This document shows, piece after piece, positions 51,430-62,862 of a stretch of 64,000 nt of DNA (within the stretch, counting starts at the first letter, position 1; each line of letters opens with the position of its first letter). The DNA is from Centrapalus pauciflorus (taxonomy: Eukaryota; Streptophyta; Magnoliopsida; Asterales; Asteraceae): contig JAANYP010004846.1 in assembly GCA_020465985.1 (NCBI GenBank), positions 70,805 through 134,804 on the forward strand, written 5' to 3'. The notes beneath the pieces are model-generated. The model worked only from the letters and a program-made list of their open reading frames with translations. It was not told the DNA's origin and searched no databases. The position numbers were made by a program, and so were the translations under genes.

Positions 51430-51905
51430 GGGCCAACGCATCGGTTCTTTTCTTTGCGGCTTCAAGCTTTCGCTCATAATAGCTGACGTCTCTATCAAAA
51501 TTGTTCTTACACTCCCGAGCAAAGTGGCCCGGTTTACCACACTTGTAACAGAGACGTTCGTCTGCGGCTTTCGGTTCTTCAGCTCTCGGCCGTTCATCTC
51601 TCCTCTCGGCCGGCCTTTTGTCGGCGCGACGATGTTCTCTACTGTCATCTCTCCGTCGATCTCTTCTCTCATGCTCTCGCCTGTCATCTCGGCGGTCGTC
51701 CCGACGATCATCCCGACGATCGTCCCACCTATCATCCCTGCGATCCTCGCGCCTATCGTCTCGCCTTTCATAACGGCGATCATCTCGATAGTCCCGTCTA
51801 TCGTCATACCTCCGGTCATCCCGATCATCCCTTCGGTAGTCGTCCCTGTGATAATCATCGCGTCGTTCATCCCTACGGTCATCTGAGTACCTCCGTGGAC
51901 CGGTG
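51430..51905 (-). pseudogene. SIRE-C gag Arg-Asp repeat domain and CCHC knuckle
   Basis: In the right frame, 51900-51620 encodes an unbroken run of Arg/Asp tetrad-like units (DDRRDERRDDYHRDDYRRDD and similar, about 90 residues). Next comes the nucleocapsid knuckle CYKCGKPGHFARECK at about 51505-51550, then DVSYYERKLEAAKKRTDALA and a stop near 51422. No Met begins this frame: it joins the upstream gag by a frame change near 51905. The repeat is probably a tandem expansion of a short codon unit and likely binds RNA together with the knuckle. Confidence 0.8.
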
Positions 51906-52847
51906 TCATAACGGAGTTAAAGTCTTGTTGGAGAACCGTCGTTGTTGGAGACCATTGGTCCACAAGGCTATTTGTTCCTGTATAGAAGCTTCTTCCTCAT
52001 CAAATACCTCACGTGGAGGAGAAGCATACCTGCACTGCGATGACGATGAACCTGGAGCAAAGGCTGGTGTTGGAATATTCGTGTTGCTAATCACGGCGAG
52101 TGAATCATTCGGTTTCATCCCAGTATTGGCTGATAACAACAAAGATGCCAATTGCTTCGCCATTAGTTTTTGTTGATCCACATCCCCTTGATACTTCTTT
52201 AGCTCCTTAAAGACGACGTTGATTGATACCTCAGGAATGATCACGACTCGCTTCGTGGCCCGGCATGCGATCTGCCACTCGGGGGCTAAGGCGACAAAGA
52301 ACTGGATATTGATGTCATCCATGTCCTTCTTGATGTGCAGTTTGTTCAATTCATTTAGGACCGCACAAAACCTGGTAAACGTAGCTTGCAGAGATTCCCC
52401 GTCTTTGGCTCGGAACTCTGTAAACTTAGCATTCGCCTCCTCAATCTTGGCACGATCATCGAGATCTGCCCCTAGCATTTGGATTTCCAATTCGTCCCAC
52501 ATTTCCTTGGCAGACATTTTGCTGTCGACGCCAACCAGAATATCAGTGGGGAGGGCCTGATAGATTAAATATTCCGCCCTCTTATCGGCATGCTGCCTGT
52601 CTCTCTCGGCGTCATTGGTCGGTTCTCGTTCAACTTTGGAGGCTAAGACAGGGGGGTCAGCCTCAGGACGGGCTGCTATTTCCCGATAATAGATGACGGG
52701 ACCTTCGGAGATGGACTGAAGCATTAAATTCCCAAGCGGTTGCATCCCAACGAATTTGAGGAACCGGGATTTCCATTGTTCATACTCATCGGGATAGAGA
52801 ACAGGTGGTCTGTTTTCAGATCCGAGTACGAGAGCTTCGCAAGACAT
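51906..52847 (-). pseudogene. SIRE-C gag N-terminal capsid part
   Basis: Starts MSCEALVLGSENRPPVLYPD, followed by EQWKSRFLKFVG, ALPTDILVGVDSKMSAKEMW, FRAKDGESLQATFTRFCAVL, ALAPEWQIACRATKR and FKELKKYQGDV. This is the UBN2/retrotran-gag type fold of Ty1/copia capsids (pattern recognition). It is the first Met after the leader. The frame ends by frameshift, not at a natural terminus. Confidence 0.85.
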
Positions 52848-54040
52848 GATATTTGGTGCTGATGAAAGAGATAAGATCTTAAAGGTGGAAACTTGACACG
52901 GATGAGCTGGACTCTAGAAGAATAGCACTGTGGGTGGTGCTAATTCGGATAAGACACTGATTTCGGATGGAATAGTATTGATTTCGGATGGAATAGTATT
53001 TCGGATGGACTGGTTTCGGGTGAACAGTGTTTCGGATGGTCAGAATCGAATTTGATGAAATGGGCTTCGGATGGAAAGACTAATTCAGATGAAATTTGAA
53101 TTCGGATGGAGGATGTAATTTGGATGAGGTCTGATTCGGATGGACAACCTAATTCGGATGGTATGTCTAATTCGGATGCTTAGAAGACTGATGGACCGAA
53201 TTCGGATGAACCGGATTCGGATGAACAGTGATGACTTCGGATGGGGAACTTCGAATGAACAGTTTGTAGTTCGGATGAAATGAGGGAACCGAATTCGGAT
53301 GGTCCGAATTCGTGTGAAAAGTGGACAGGGCTTAGGAAAATGTCCAGGTAGGGGACCGAATTCGGATGGTCCGAAATGGATATGGTCCGAATTTGAAATT
53401 TTAAAATTTAAGCACACGTCCACAATGGTAAAATGGGAACGCCTGATCCGAACTTCGGATAGTCCGAAGTTCGGATGGGACCGAAGTAGGGTCCGAATTG
53501 GTCAGAAGGAGGTCCGAAATTCACCTAAGGTTGGTCTGAATTGGACCGAAGTGAGGTCCGAACTAGGATGATATTTGGTCCGAATTGGGATACTAATTGG
53601 TCCGAATTGCTACAATATATGGTCCGAATTTCAGCTGGTTTTAGCAGTTTTCTAAGGCAGAACAGAGTAGAAGTCTATTTTATCAGTTTTAAAGCCTAAA
53701 AAAGTTTCTAAATGCGTGATAAACTATTTTAAACACTTTTGGTGATTTAAAATAACCCAAAACACTTAAAATCAGTAAAGAACAAGCTAAAAACCCACTA
53801 AAAACCCATATTTTTTAAACTTTTTCAAAACTCCGATGCTTGATGATTTTAGTGGTAATATGGAACTAAATGAGCTCGAAATCAGTATGTGTTGATATTG
53901 TGATGATTATAAGACTATAAGAACACAATAAACACGTAAAAACAGAGAAAGAAATGATCTAACCGAGTGGGAGAATGAAGAACACGAAGAACACAAGAAA
54001 AAACCCAGAAGAATCCAAGAATTAACAAGTTGAAATCCAC
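52848..54040 (-). other. SIRE-C 5' leader with palindrome-related array
   Basis: About 1.2 kb of untranslated leader. 52941-53640 is dominated by ttcggatgg/ccgaattcggatg words, including three exact CCGAATTCGG palindromes, and late units of the ggtccgaatt type. 53640-54040 is AT-rich and featureless. Confidence 0.8.
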
Positions 54041-54045
54041 CTTTT

Positions 54046-54059
54046 GGGCTCTGATACCA
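54046..54059 (-). promoter_or_regulatory. Primer binding site of SIRE-C
   Basis: On the minus strand TGGTATCAGAGCCC follows the LTR end TTCTACA by two bases. tRNA-iMet type. Confidence 0.92.
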
Positions 54060-54061
54060 AT

Positions 54062-54407
54062 TGTAGAATATTAAATCCCGTATGTTTCAGCACCTTTGAT
54101 GATTCTTTATCATATCCCAAGAAGAAACAATGCTCAATAATTGGAAAATGATGAAGAAGACAATATGAATGTTAGAGAGAATATGCAAAAGTGGCGGCTG
54201 AAGTATATTCAATGTATGAACCGCGTGTTTACAATAAAGTAACCCTAGGAGCTTTATAGCTCCATTTAATTATCTATGGGGCATTAACACAATTGTCCCC
54301 TAGACTTTTACATAGAAATAAGTTACAAGGAAACAAATACAAAGATAAATGCTAAGTAAATTATTATTACAAAATAACTCCCTATGATCGAAATTAAATG
54401 TCTAACA
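54062..54407 (-). repeat. 5' LTR of SIRE-C
   Basis: Direct repeat of 39929-40274. Hairpin-embedded TATA box at about 54252-54260. TSD cggct at 54408-54412. Confidence 0.95.
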
Positions 54408-54412
54408 CGGCT

Positions 54413-54945
54413 AATGGCGGAATGCATATATATTTAACATTACGGTATTACGTATGGAAATACTGCACAGGGCAAACTCATTCAATTACGCTTCGGTTGC
54501 ATGATGGTTTATATGTAATACATAACATGAAATTTATGATTTTATAAATTCAAACTCAACTGTTGTCCATACAAGTCAGATTTACGTTTAAACCTATGAG
54601 CTCACCAACAATTTTGTTGACGTATTTTAGCGTGTATTTTTCAAGAAATTAAGGCAAGTGCGCCGCATCGGAAGTATTTTCAAGCTTCCGTACTTTTGGA
54701 GTCGCATGCATTTTTATACCATCGGAGATTTATTTGCATTATTTTGATTAATTTAATTATGTTTTTAAATCTCTGTACCATGCAAACTACTCTTTATCAT
54801 TTCAGGCTATGTAAAACATTTCTATATTTTAAAGTTATATCAATGTATTTTTGAAAACATCCATATAGTGGTCGTTCATTATGATTATGGTTATGCTTCC
54901 GCACTTGTCATGCCTCGCTACTAACCGGGGTAGCAGGGTGTGACA
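54413..54945 (+). repeat. G-B 5' LTR, part 2
   Basis: Resumes after the SIRE-C TSD (aatggcggaatgcatatat), matching 62334 onward in the 3' LTR, and ends GTGTGACA. With part 1 and the MITE this makes a 5' LTR of about 2.94 kb, against 2.63 kb for the 3' LTR. Confidence 0.9.
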
Positions 54946-54948
54946 GAT

Positions 54949-54961
54949 TGGTATCAGAGCC
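54949..54961 (+). promoter_or_regulatory. Primer binding site of G-B
   Basis: TGGTATCAGAGCC three bases after the LTR, as in G-A. Confidence 0.9.
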
Positions 54962-55057
54962 ATAGTTATAGTGAACTAGGTTGCATTAGTATCCTAGACT
55001 ATAACTACATTTTAGATTTTTACTGATTTTCAAAGACATTTTTATAATTAACTTAAT

Positions 55058-55557
55058 ATGGGACTTGATGACAGCGTCATGTCAAGCCGTGTTGTGATCG
55101 TACTATCAGATTCGGAGGAAGAGCATACCCCCCACCAGCCGGTATAATCCGGGGGTGTTTGTCGAGGATGACCCATCAGAAGAAGAGGACCCCTCTGAAT
55201 ATGAAGGAATCCCTTCCCACTTTGAGATCGGAGGACCATCCTCCGCACCTACCCCATCACTCACCCAAGAACCCTCCGATCAGACCATACCACTCTTGGT
55301 AGCACGGTCTTCAAGGCACGATCTCCAACTTCGGTTGCTTAACCAAGATATCGGAGAAATGACCGCTCGTTTAGAGCGGGAGGAGTTACAAAACTCCAAA
55401 CTGTACTGGGCCACTCCAGCACGCCCTCGCCATCCAACAGGACGGCCTAGATGAGCTTCGGTAACTATTAGCCAAGAGCGAGGCCCGTAATGAGGAGCTC
55501 ACTCAGCGCCTCAATGCTTTGGAAAAGGGAGAGACCCCCGATCACTCCCGCACCTAG
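55058..55557 (+). pseudogene. G-B upstream ORF (before gag), two frame changes
   Basis: Small acidic protein of about 165 residues, family not recognised. It starts at 55058 MGLDDSVMSSRVVIVLSDSE. After a one-base frame change near 55140 it continues MFVEDDPSEEEDPSEYEG and TPSLTQEPSDQTIPLLVARS, then LNQDIGEMTARLEREELQNS. A second frame change near 55410 leads to LAIQQDGLDEL, a TAA, then LLAKSEARNEELTQRLNALE and a final TAG at about 55555. The C-terminal third looks like an amphipathic helix or coiled coil. The same protein is recognisable in G-A (19066-19826) but not in elements T or X, whose PBS-to-gag distance is only about 200 bp. Confidence 0.65.
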
Positions 55558-55790
55558 TACCCCCCCCCCCTCTATCTTTGTAATGTTAGGAAATTATTAT
55601 GTAATAGTGTAGGACTACAAATTTTCGGGTAATAATCCGCCCCAATGTAAGAAAATTATGAATGATTAATGAAAATTGCAAGTTATTTATGAATCTGTGT
55701 TTGATGATTTTAGAACTGTGCCTTAAGAAAAATGTAAATCTTTAAGACTCAACTTCTTACACTATGCTCTTTTCTTTAAACTTTAAGATA
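55558..55790 (+). other. Leader between upstream ORF and G-B gag
   Basis: About 230 bp, starting with a C-rich run (about 55560-55573), then AT-rich. I see no motif in it. Confidence 0.5.
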
Positions 55791-56876
55791 ATGCCGCCAA
55801 GGAGAGCTATGAACACCGCTGATATCGAACAACTGGTCGCACAACGAGTGGCAGCAGCTATAGCCACCTATGAAACCAACAAAAACAGCACCGCAAACGG
55901 CGACGGAGGTGCTAGTCGTACCACGGGAGGATCTGATTCAACTCAGAAGGGGTGTGGAATCAAAGGATTTTTAAGCTGTAAGCCTCGATACTTCAACGGA
56001 ACAGAAGGTGCTGTCGGGCTAGTTCATTGGTTCAAGAAACTGGAGTCTGTGTTTCGTGTCAGTGGTTGCATCGAGGATGAGAAGGTCAAGTTCGACACCC
56101 ACACTCTTCAAGATGGCGGCTTGACATGGTGGAACTCATATGCCCAGTCTGTGGGGATTGATGCAGCTTACCAACTCGCCTGGGCCGAGTTAAAGGAAAT
56201 GATGACCGATGAGTATTGCCCAAGAAATGAACTACAAAAGATGGAGTCAGAGTTTTGGAATCTGGCCATGAAGGGAACGGATGTAGCCGGGTACACCAAC
56301 CGTTTTCATGAGTTGAGCCTACTGTGCCCGCAGATGGTCACCCCGGAATACAAGCGTATTGAGTGCTACATTTGGGGACTCGCCCCCCAAATCCAAGGAA
56401 ATGTTACCGCATCCAACCCAACTACTATCCAGAGCGCCATTCGAATGGCGAACAATTTGATGGACCAAGTGGCCCGAAGGAACGAGGCTAAAGCTGGGGA
56501 GAACAAGAGGAAGTGGGAAGATAAATCAGGGAAAGGTTCAGGTTCACAGTCCAAGAAGCTCGAAACCATCAAAGCCTTTGTTGTCGGAACTAAGTCTAGA
56601 AAGGGCTATACCAGTGCTAAACCCTGGTGTAACAAATGCACCTACCATCATGTAGGTCCCTGTCCAACCCCTTGCGGGAAGTGTAAGAAGCTTGGTCATC
56701 CAACCCAAGACTGTAAGTTCAACACCAACGGAGGCAGCAGCACGCAAAGAAGCTGTTTTGAATGTGGGAACGCTGCGCATTTCAAGAAGGATTGCCCCAA
56801 GAAAAGGAACAACGGTGGAGCTCAAGGAAGAGCCTTTGTATTAGGAGCAGAGACGCTCGTCAGGATCCCAACGTAG
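55791..56876 (+). CDS. G-B gag, Ty3/gypsy, open but shifted from pol
   Basis: Capsid/nucleocapsid polyprotein of about 361 residues with no internal stop. I chose the Met of MPPRRAMNTADIEQLVAQRV: the nine codons upstream (from 55764) do not look like gag. The core has KPRYFNGTEGAVGLVHWFKK, LTWWNSYAQSVG, LKEMMTDEYCPRNELQKMES and HELSLLCPQMVTPE. A basic stretch precedes two zinc knuckles, CGKCKKLGHPTQDC and CFECGNAAHFKKDC. Chromovirus gag and pol are normally one frame. Here the sequence leaves the pol frame just before the protease through a one-base deletion near 56853, so it ends at a TAG with LVRIPT. Confidence 0.9.
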   Translation: MPPRRAMNTADIEQLVAQRVAAAIATYETNKNSTANGDGGASRTTGGSDSTQKGCGIKGFLSCKPRYFNGTEGAVGLVHWFKKLESVFRVSGCIEDEKVKFDTHTLQDGGLTWWNSYAQSVGIDAAYQLAWAELKEMMTDEYCPRNELQKMESEFWNLAMKGTDVAGYTNRFHELSLLCPQMVTPEYKRIECYIWGLAPQIQGNVTASNPTTIQSAIRMANNLMDQVARRNEAKAGENKRKWEDKSGKGSGSQSKKLETIKAFVVGTKSRKGYTSAKPWCNKCTYHHVGPCPTPCGKCKKLGHPTQDCKFNTNGGSSTQRSCFECGNAAHFKKDCPKKRNNGGAQGRAFVLGAETLVRIPT

Positions 56877-57255
56877 TGACGGGTACATTTCTTCTTAATG
56901 ATATGTATGCTTATATGCTTTTTGATACTGGGGCTGATAGAAGTTTTATATCTGCTAAGTTTAGTGAACAACTGAATGCCACTCTTTCCACTTTAGAGAA
57001 TGCTTATGCCGTAGAATTAGCGGACGGAAAGTTGAGTGAAGTGAATAGTATAATTAAGGAGTGCACACTAAATTGGCGGATCATCCCTTTAAGATAAACT
57101 TGATGTCTATTGAACTCGGAAGTTTCGACGTAGTTATCGGTATGGATTGGTTGTCAGATAACCATGCCGAAATCTTATGTGGTAAGAAAGTCGTAAGAAT
57201 ACCACTTAAGAAAAAGAAAGTCCTCACAGTCCAAGGAGAAAGAAAGAATCGCTAG
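56855..57255 (+). pseudogene. G-B protease
   Basis: Reads NVVTGTFLLNDMYAYMLFDT, then GADRSFISAKFSEQL: the FDTGADRSF active site of a retropepsin. It continues YAVELADGKLSEVNSIIKEC. A one-base deletion near 57072 shifts the frame, and the domain resumes at HPFKINLMSIELGSFDVVIG with MDWLSDNHAEILC. It ends at a TAG (57253-57255). Confidence 0.88.
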
Positions 57256-58239
57256 TTGAACGTCATCTCTGGTCTAAGAACGCTGAAATGTCTTCGAAGA
57301 GGTTGTCAAGCAGTGTTAGTTCAGCTAGTGGAAAAGGAATCGAAGGAGAAGCGACTTGAAGAGATTCCAGTAGTGCGTGACTACCCAAAAGTCTTTCCTG
57401 AAGACTTGCCTGGACTTCCACCAATTAGGCAAGTAGAATTTCAGATTGACTTGGTGCCTGGAGCTGCACCTGTCGCACGAGCACCCTACCGATTGGCACC
57501 ATCAGAGATGCAGGAATTATACAATCAGTTACAAGAACTGTTGGAGAAAGGATTCATCCGACCAAGTTCCTCACCTTGGGGAGCTCCGGTCTTATTTGTC
57601 AAGAAGAAGGATGAATCCTTTAGGATGTGCATTGATTATCGAGAGCTGAACAAATTAACGATCAAAAACTGATACCCTCTTCCCAAAATCGACGACTTAT
57701 TCGATCAACTCCAAGGATCTAGTTTTTACTCTAAGATTGATCCGTGATCCGGTTATCATCAAGTAAAAGTTCGGGAAGAAGATATACCCAAGACAGCGTT
57801 CAGAACTTGCTATGGACATTACGAATTTCAGGTGATGCCATTCGGTTTGACCAACGCACCAGTTGTATTCATGGATCTCATGAATCGAGTATGTAAACCA
57901 TATTTGGACAAATTCGTAATAGTGTTCATAGACGATATCCTTATCTATTCCAGAAATAAGGAGGAGCGTGAGCAGCATTTAAAGTTAATTTTGGAGCTTC
58001 TAGAGAAAGAACAGTTGTACGCCAAATTCTCTACGTTTGAATTTTGGCTACGAGAAGTCAAATTCCTAGGACATGTGATCAATAGCCAAGGAATTCAAGT
58101 AGACCCATCAAAAATCGAGGCCATTAAGAATTGGGCAACTCCTAGGACCCCCACTGAAATCCGTTAGTTCTTAGGTCTTGCCGGTTATTATAGGCGATTC
58201 ATAGAAAACTTCTCGAAGATAGCTGGTTCTTTAACGGAA
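57256..58239 (+). pseudogene. G-B reverse transcriptase, three stops
   Basis: Runs in the same frame as the downstream domains. N-terminus YPKVFPEDLPGLPPIRQVEF, APYRLAPSEMQELYNQLQEL, GAPVLFVKKKDESFRMCIDY. The palm carries FGLTNAPVVFMDLMNRVCKP and the intact catalytic FIDDILIYS near 57925-57951. Thumb/connection: FEFWLREVKFLGHVINSQGI. In-frame stops are TGA 57670-57672, TGA 57745-57747 and TAG 58165-58167. No indels are seen. Confidence 0.92.
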
Positions 58240-59364
58240 TTGACTCGAAAGGACATAAAATACAACTGGGGTGAAGATCAGGAAACGACATTCCGACTAT
58301 TGAAGCAAAGATTGTGTAGTGCACCTATTCTGTCCCTACAGGAAGGAACAGAAGATTTTTTTGTTTACTGTGATGCCTCACACAATGGATTGTATTGTGT
58401 GTTAATGCAAAGACACAATGTTATCGCTTATGCATCGCGACAACTTAAGGTTCGTGAGGTGAACTGCACGACTCACGATTTGGAGCTTGGAAGTGTGGTG
58501 TTTGCTCTCAAGATATGGAGGCACTACCTGTACGGTACGAAGTGCACGGTGTTTACAGATCACAAGAGCCTTCAGCATATTCTAAACCAGAAAGAATTAA
58601 ACATGAGGCAGCGACGCTGGGTTGAGCTGCTTAGCGATTATGACTGTGAGATCCGTTTTCATCCGGGTAAGGCAAATGTAGTAGCCGATGCTTTAAGTCG
58701 GAAGGAACGGGTTAAACCCTTAAGGGTACGAGCTTTGGTCATGACTATACAGTCAAATCTAAACTCTCAAGTCCGCAAGGCAAAAGAGGAAGCAATCAAG
58801 GAGGGAAATCTGTTGGATGAGGCCTTGAGAGGAATGGATAAGCAGTTTGAAATCAAGTCAGATGGATGTCGGTACTTCATTGGCAGAATTTGGCTAACAA
58901 AATTCGGAGGATTGAGGAAGCTGGTCATGGATGAAGGGTATAAAACAAGATATGCTATTCACCCAGGGTCAGGTAAGATGTATCACGACTTGAAGGGAAT
59001 GTACTGGTGGCCAAACATGAAGGCTGACATTGCTACGTATGTCAGCAAGTGCTTAACGTGTTTGAAAGTTAAGGCTGAGCACCAGAATCCATCAGGATTG
59101 TTGGTTCAACCAGAAATACCCCAGTGGAAGTGTGAGAATATCACCATGGACTTCATCACCAAGTTTCCAAAGACTTCTGGAGGTTATGACACCATGTGGG
59201 TGATTGTGGATCGACTTACAAAGACCGCACACTTCTTGTCAATCAAGGAGACTGATAAGATGGATAAGTTAACACGAATCTATCTTAAAGAAGTCGTCTC
59301 AAAGCATGGAGTATCTGTATCAATTATATCAGATAGGGACAACCGGTTCACATCAAGATTTTAG
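58240..59364 (+). pseudogene. G-B RNase H and integrase N-half, open for 374 codons
   Basis: RNase H: FFVYCDASHNGLYCVLMQ, VIAYASRQLKVREVNCTTHD, GTKCTVFTDHKSLQHILNQK, GKANVVADALSRK. Integrase zinc domain: AIHPGSGKMYHDLKGMYWWP to CLTCLKVKAEHQNPSG. Core: ENITMDFITKFPKT (first Asp) and SIISDRDNRFTSRF (second Asp). The TAG at 59362-59364 falls where the family usually has Trp. This is the longest uninterrupted pol stretch in the window. Confidence 0.92.
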
Positions 59365-60198
59365 CAATCATTGCAAGAGGCATTGGGTACACGCCTAGAC
59401 ATGAGCACAGCCTATCACCCGCAGACGGATGGTCAGAGTGAGAGGACGATTCAGACCTTGGAAGACATGCTAAGGGCATGAGTTATCGACTTTGGCAAAA
59501 GTTGGGACAGGCACCTGCCATTAGTTGAGTTTTCCTATAACAACAGCCATCACTCGAGTATTGAGACCGCTCCATTCGAGGCACTCTATGAGCGAAAGTG
59601 TCGATCACCACTTTGTTGGGCTGAGGTAGGAGATAGCCAGATTACTGGACCCGAGATCATCCAGGAGACTACAGAAAAGATAGCCCAGATTCGGAACCGA
59701 TTAAAGATCGCACGGGATTGACAGAAAAGCTATGCAGATGTTCGATGGAAGGATTTGGAATTTCAAGAGGGAGATCAAGTAATGTTTAAAGTCTCGCCTT
59801 GGAAAGGCATAATCCGTTTTGGGAAACGAGGAAAACTCAATCCTCGTTATATCGAACCATTCACGATCACCAAAAGAATTGGTCCGGTAGCCTACCGACT
59901 CGATCTGCCCCTAAAGCTTAGTAATGTTCATAACACCTTCCACGTATCCAACCTTAAGAAGTGCCTGGCTGATGAAACACTCGTTATACCCATGGATGAT
60001 AAGTTGAACTTCATTGAACAACCCGTGGAAATAATGGACCGAGAAGTCAAGAAACTAAAGCACAGCCGGATCCCGATAATAAAAATCAGATGGAACTCTA
60101 AACGAGGTTCTGAGTTTACATGGGAACGCGAAAATCAGTTTCGGGAAAAATACCCTCATCTGTTCTCAAATACTCAAGCAGTGGAAAACACGAGCTAA
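59365..60198 (+). pseudogene. G-B integrase C-half and chromodomain-like tail
   Basis: Same frame, stops at 59479-59481 and 59719-59721. STAYHPQTDGQSERTIQTLE supplies the catalytic Glu, then VEFSYNNSHHSSIETAPFEA and CRSPLCWAEVGDSQITGPE. From 59755 it is open for 147 residues: the integrase barrel (FQEGDQVMFKVSPWKGIIRF, PVAYRLDLPLKLSNVHNTFH) and then VEIMDREVKKLKHSRIPIIK, IRWNSKRGSEFTWERENQF. That last block is laid out like the C-terminal chromodomain of plant chromoviruses, which in that family guides integration to heterochromatin. Confidence 0.9.
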
Positions 60199-60231
60199 TT
60201 TCGGGACGAAATTCCCTTAACAGGGGGAGAC
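60198..60231 (+). promoter_or_regulatory. Pre-LTR palindrome and polypurine tract of G-B
   Basis: aatttcgggacgaaatt followed by cagggggagact, ending at the LTR start. Same pair as in G-A. Confidence 0.8.

Positions 60232-62862
<2,631 letters not shown>

Larger units (their letters stand above)
39929..54407 (-). mobile_element. SIRE-C, complete Ty1/copia (SIRE-like) element with LTRs and TSD
   Basis: A 14,479-bp element on the minus strand. The identical-length LTRs are 39929-40274 (3') and 54062-54407 (5'), 346 bp each, with 9 differences by eye. The target duplication cggct is perfect (39924-39928 and 54408-54412). Its target is the G-B 5' LTR, which reads through when it is removed. The order from 5' is LTR, PBS, 1.2-kb leader, long gag, PR-IN-RT-RH, 2-kb spacer, extra ORF region, PPT, LTR. 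The domain order IN before RT is diagnostic of copia. A 346-bp LTR is short for SIRE, so the lineage name is tentative. Confidence 0.93.

Noticed and set aside
51242..51886. 214-residue plus-strand frame and a 197-residue Met/Thr/Gly-rich minus-strand frame over SIRE-C gag
   Set aside because: Both are other-frame shadows of the Arg-Asp repeat of gag. The knuckle and homology lie in a different minus-strand frame.
59755..60198. A host chromodomain gene
   Set aside because: It is the C-terminus of the G-B integrase: it follows the integrase barrel in the same frame and directly precedes the PPT and LTR.
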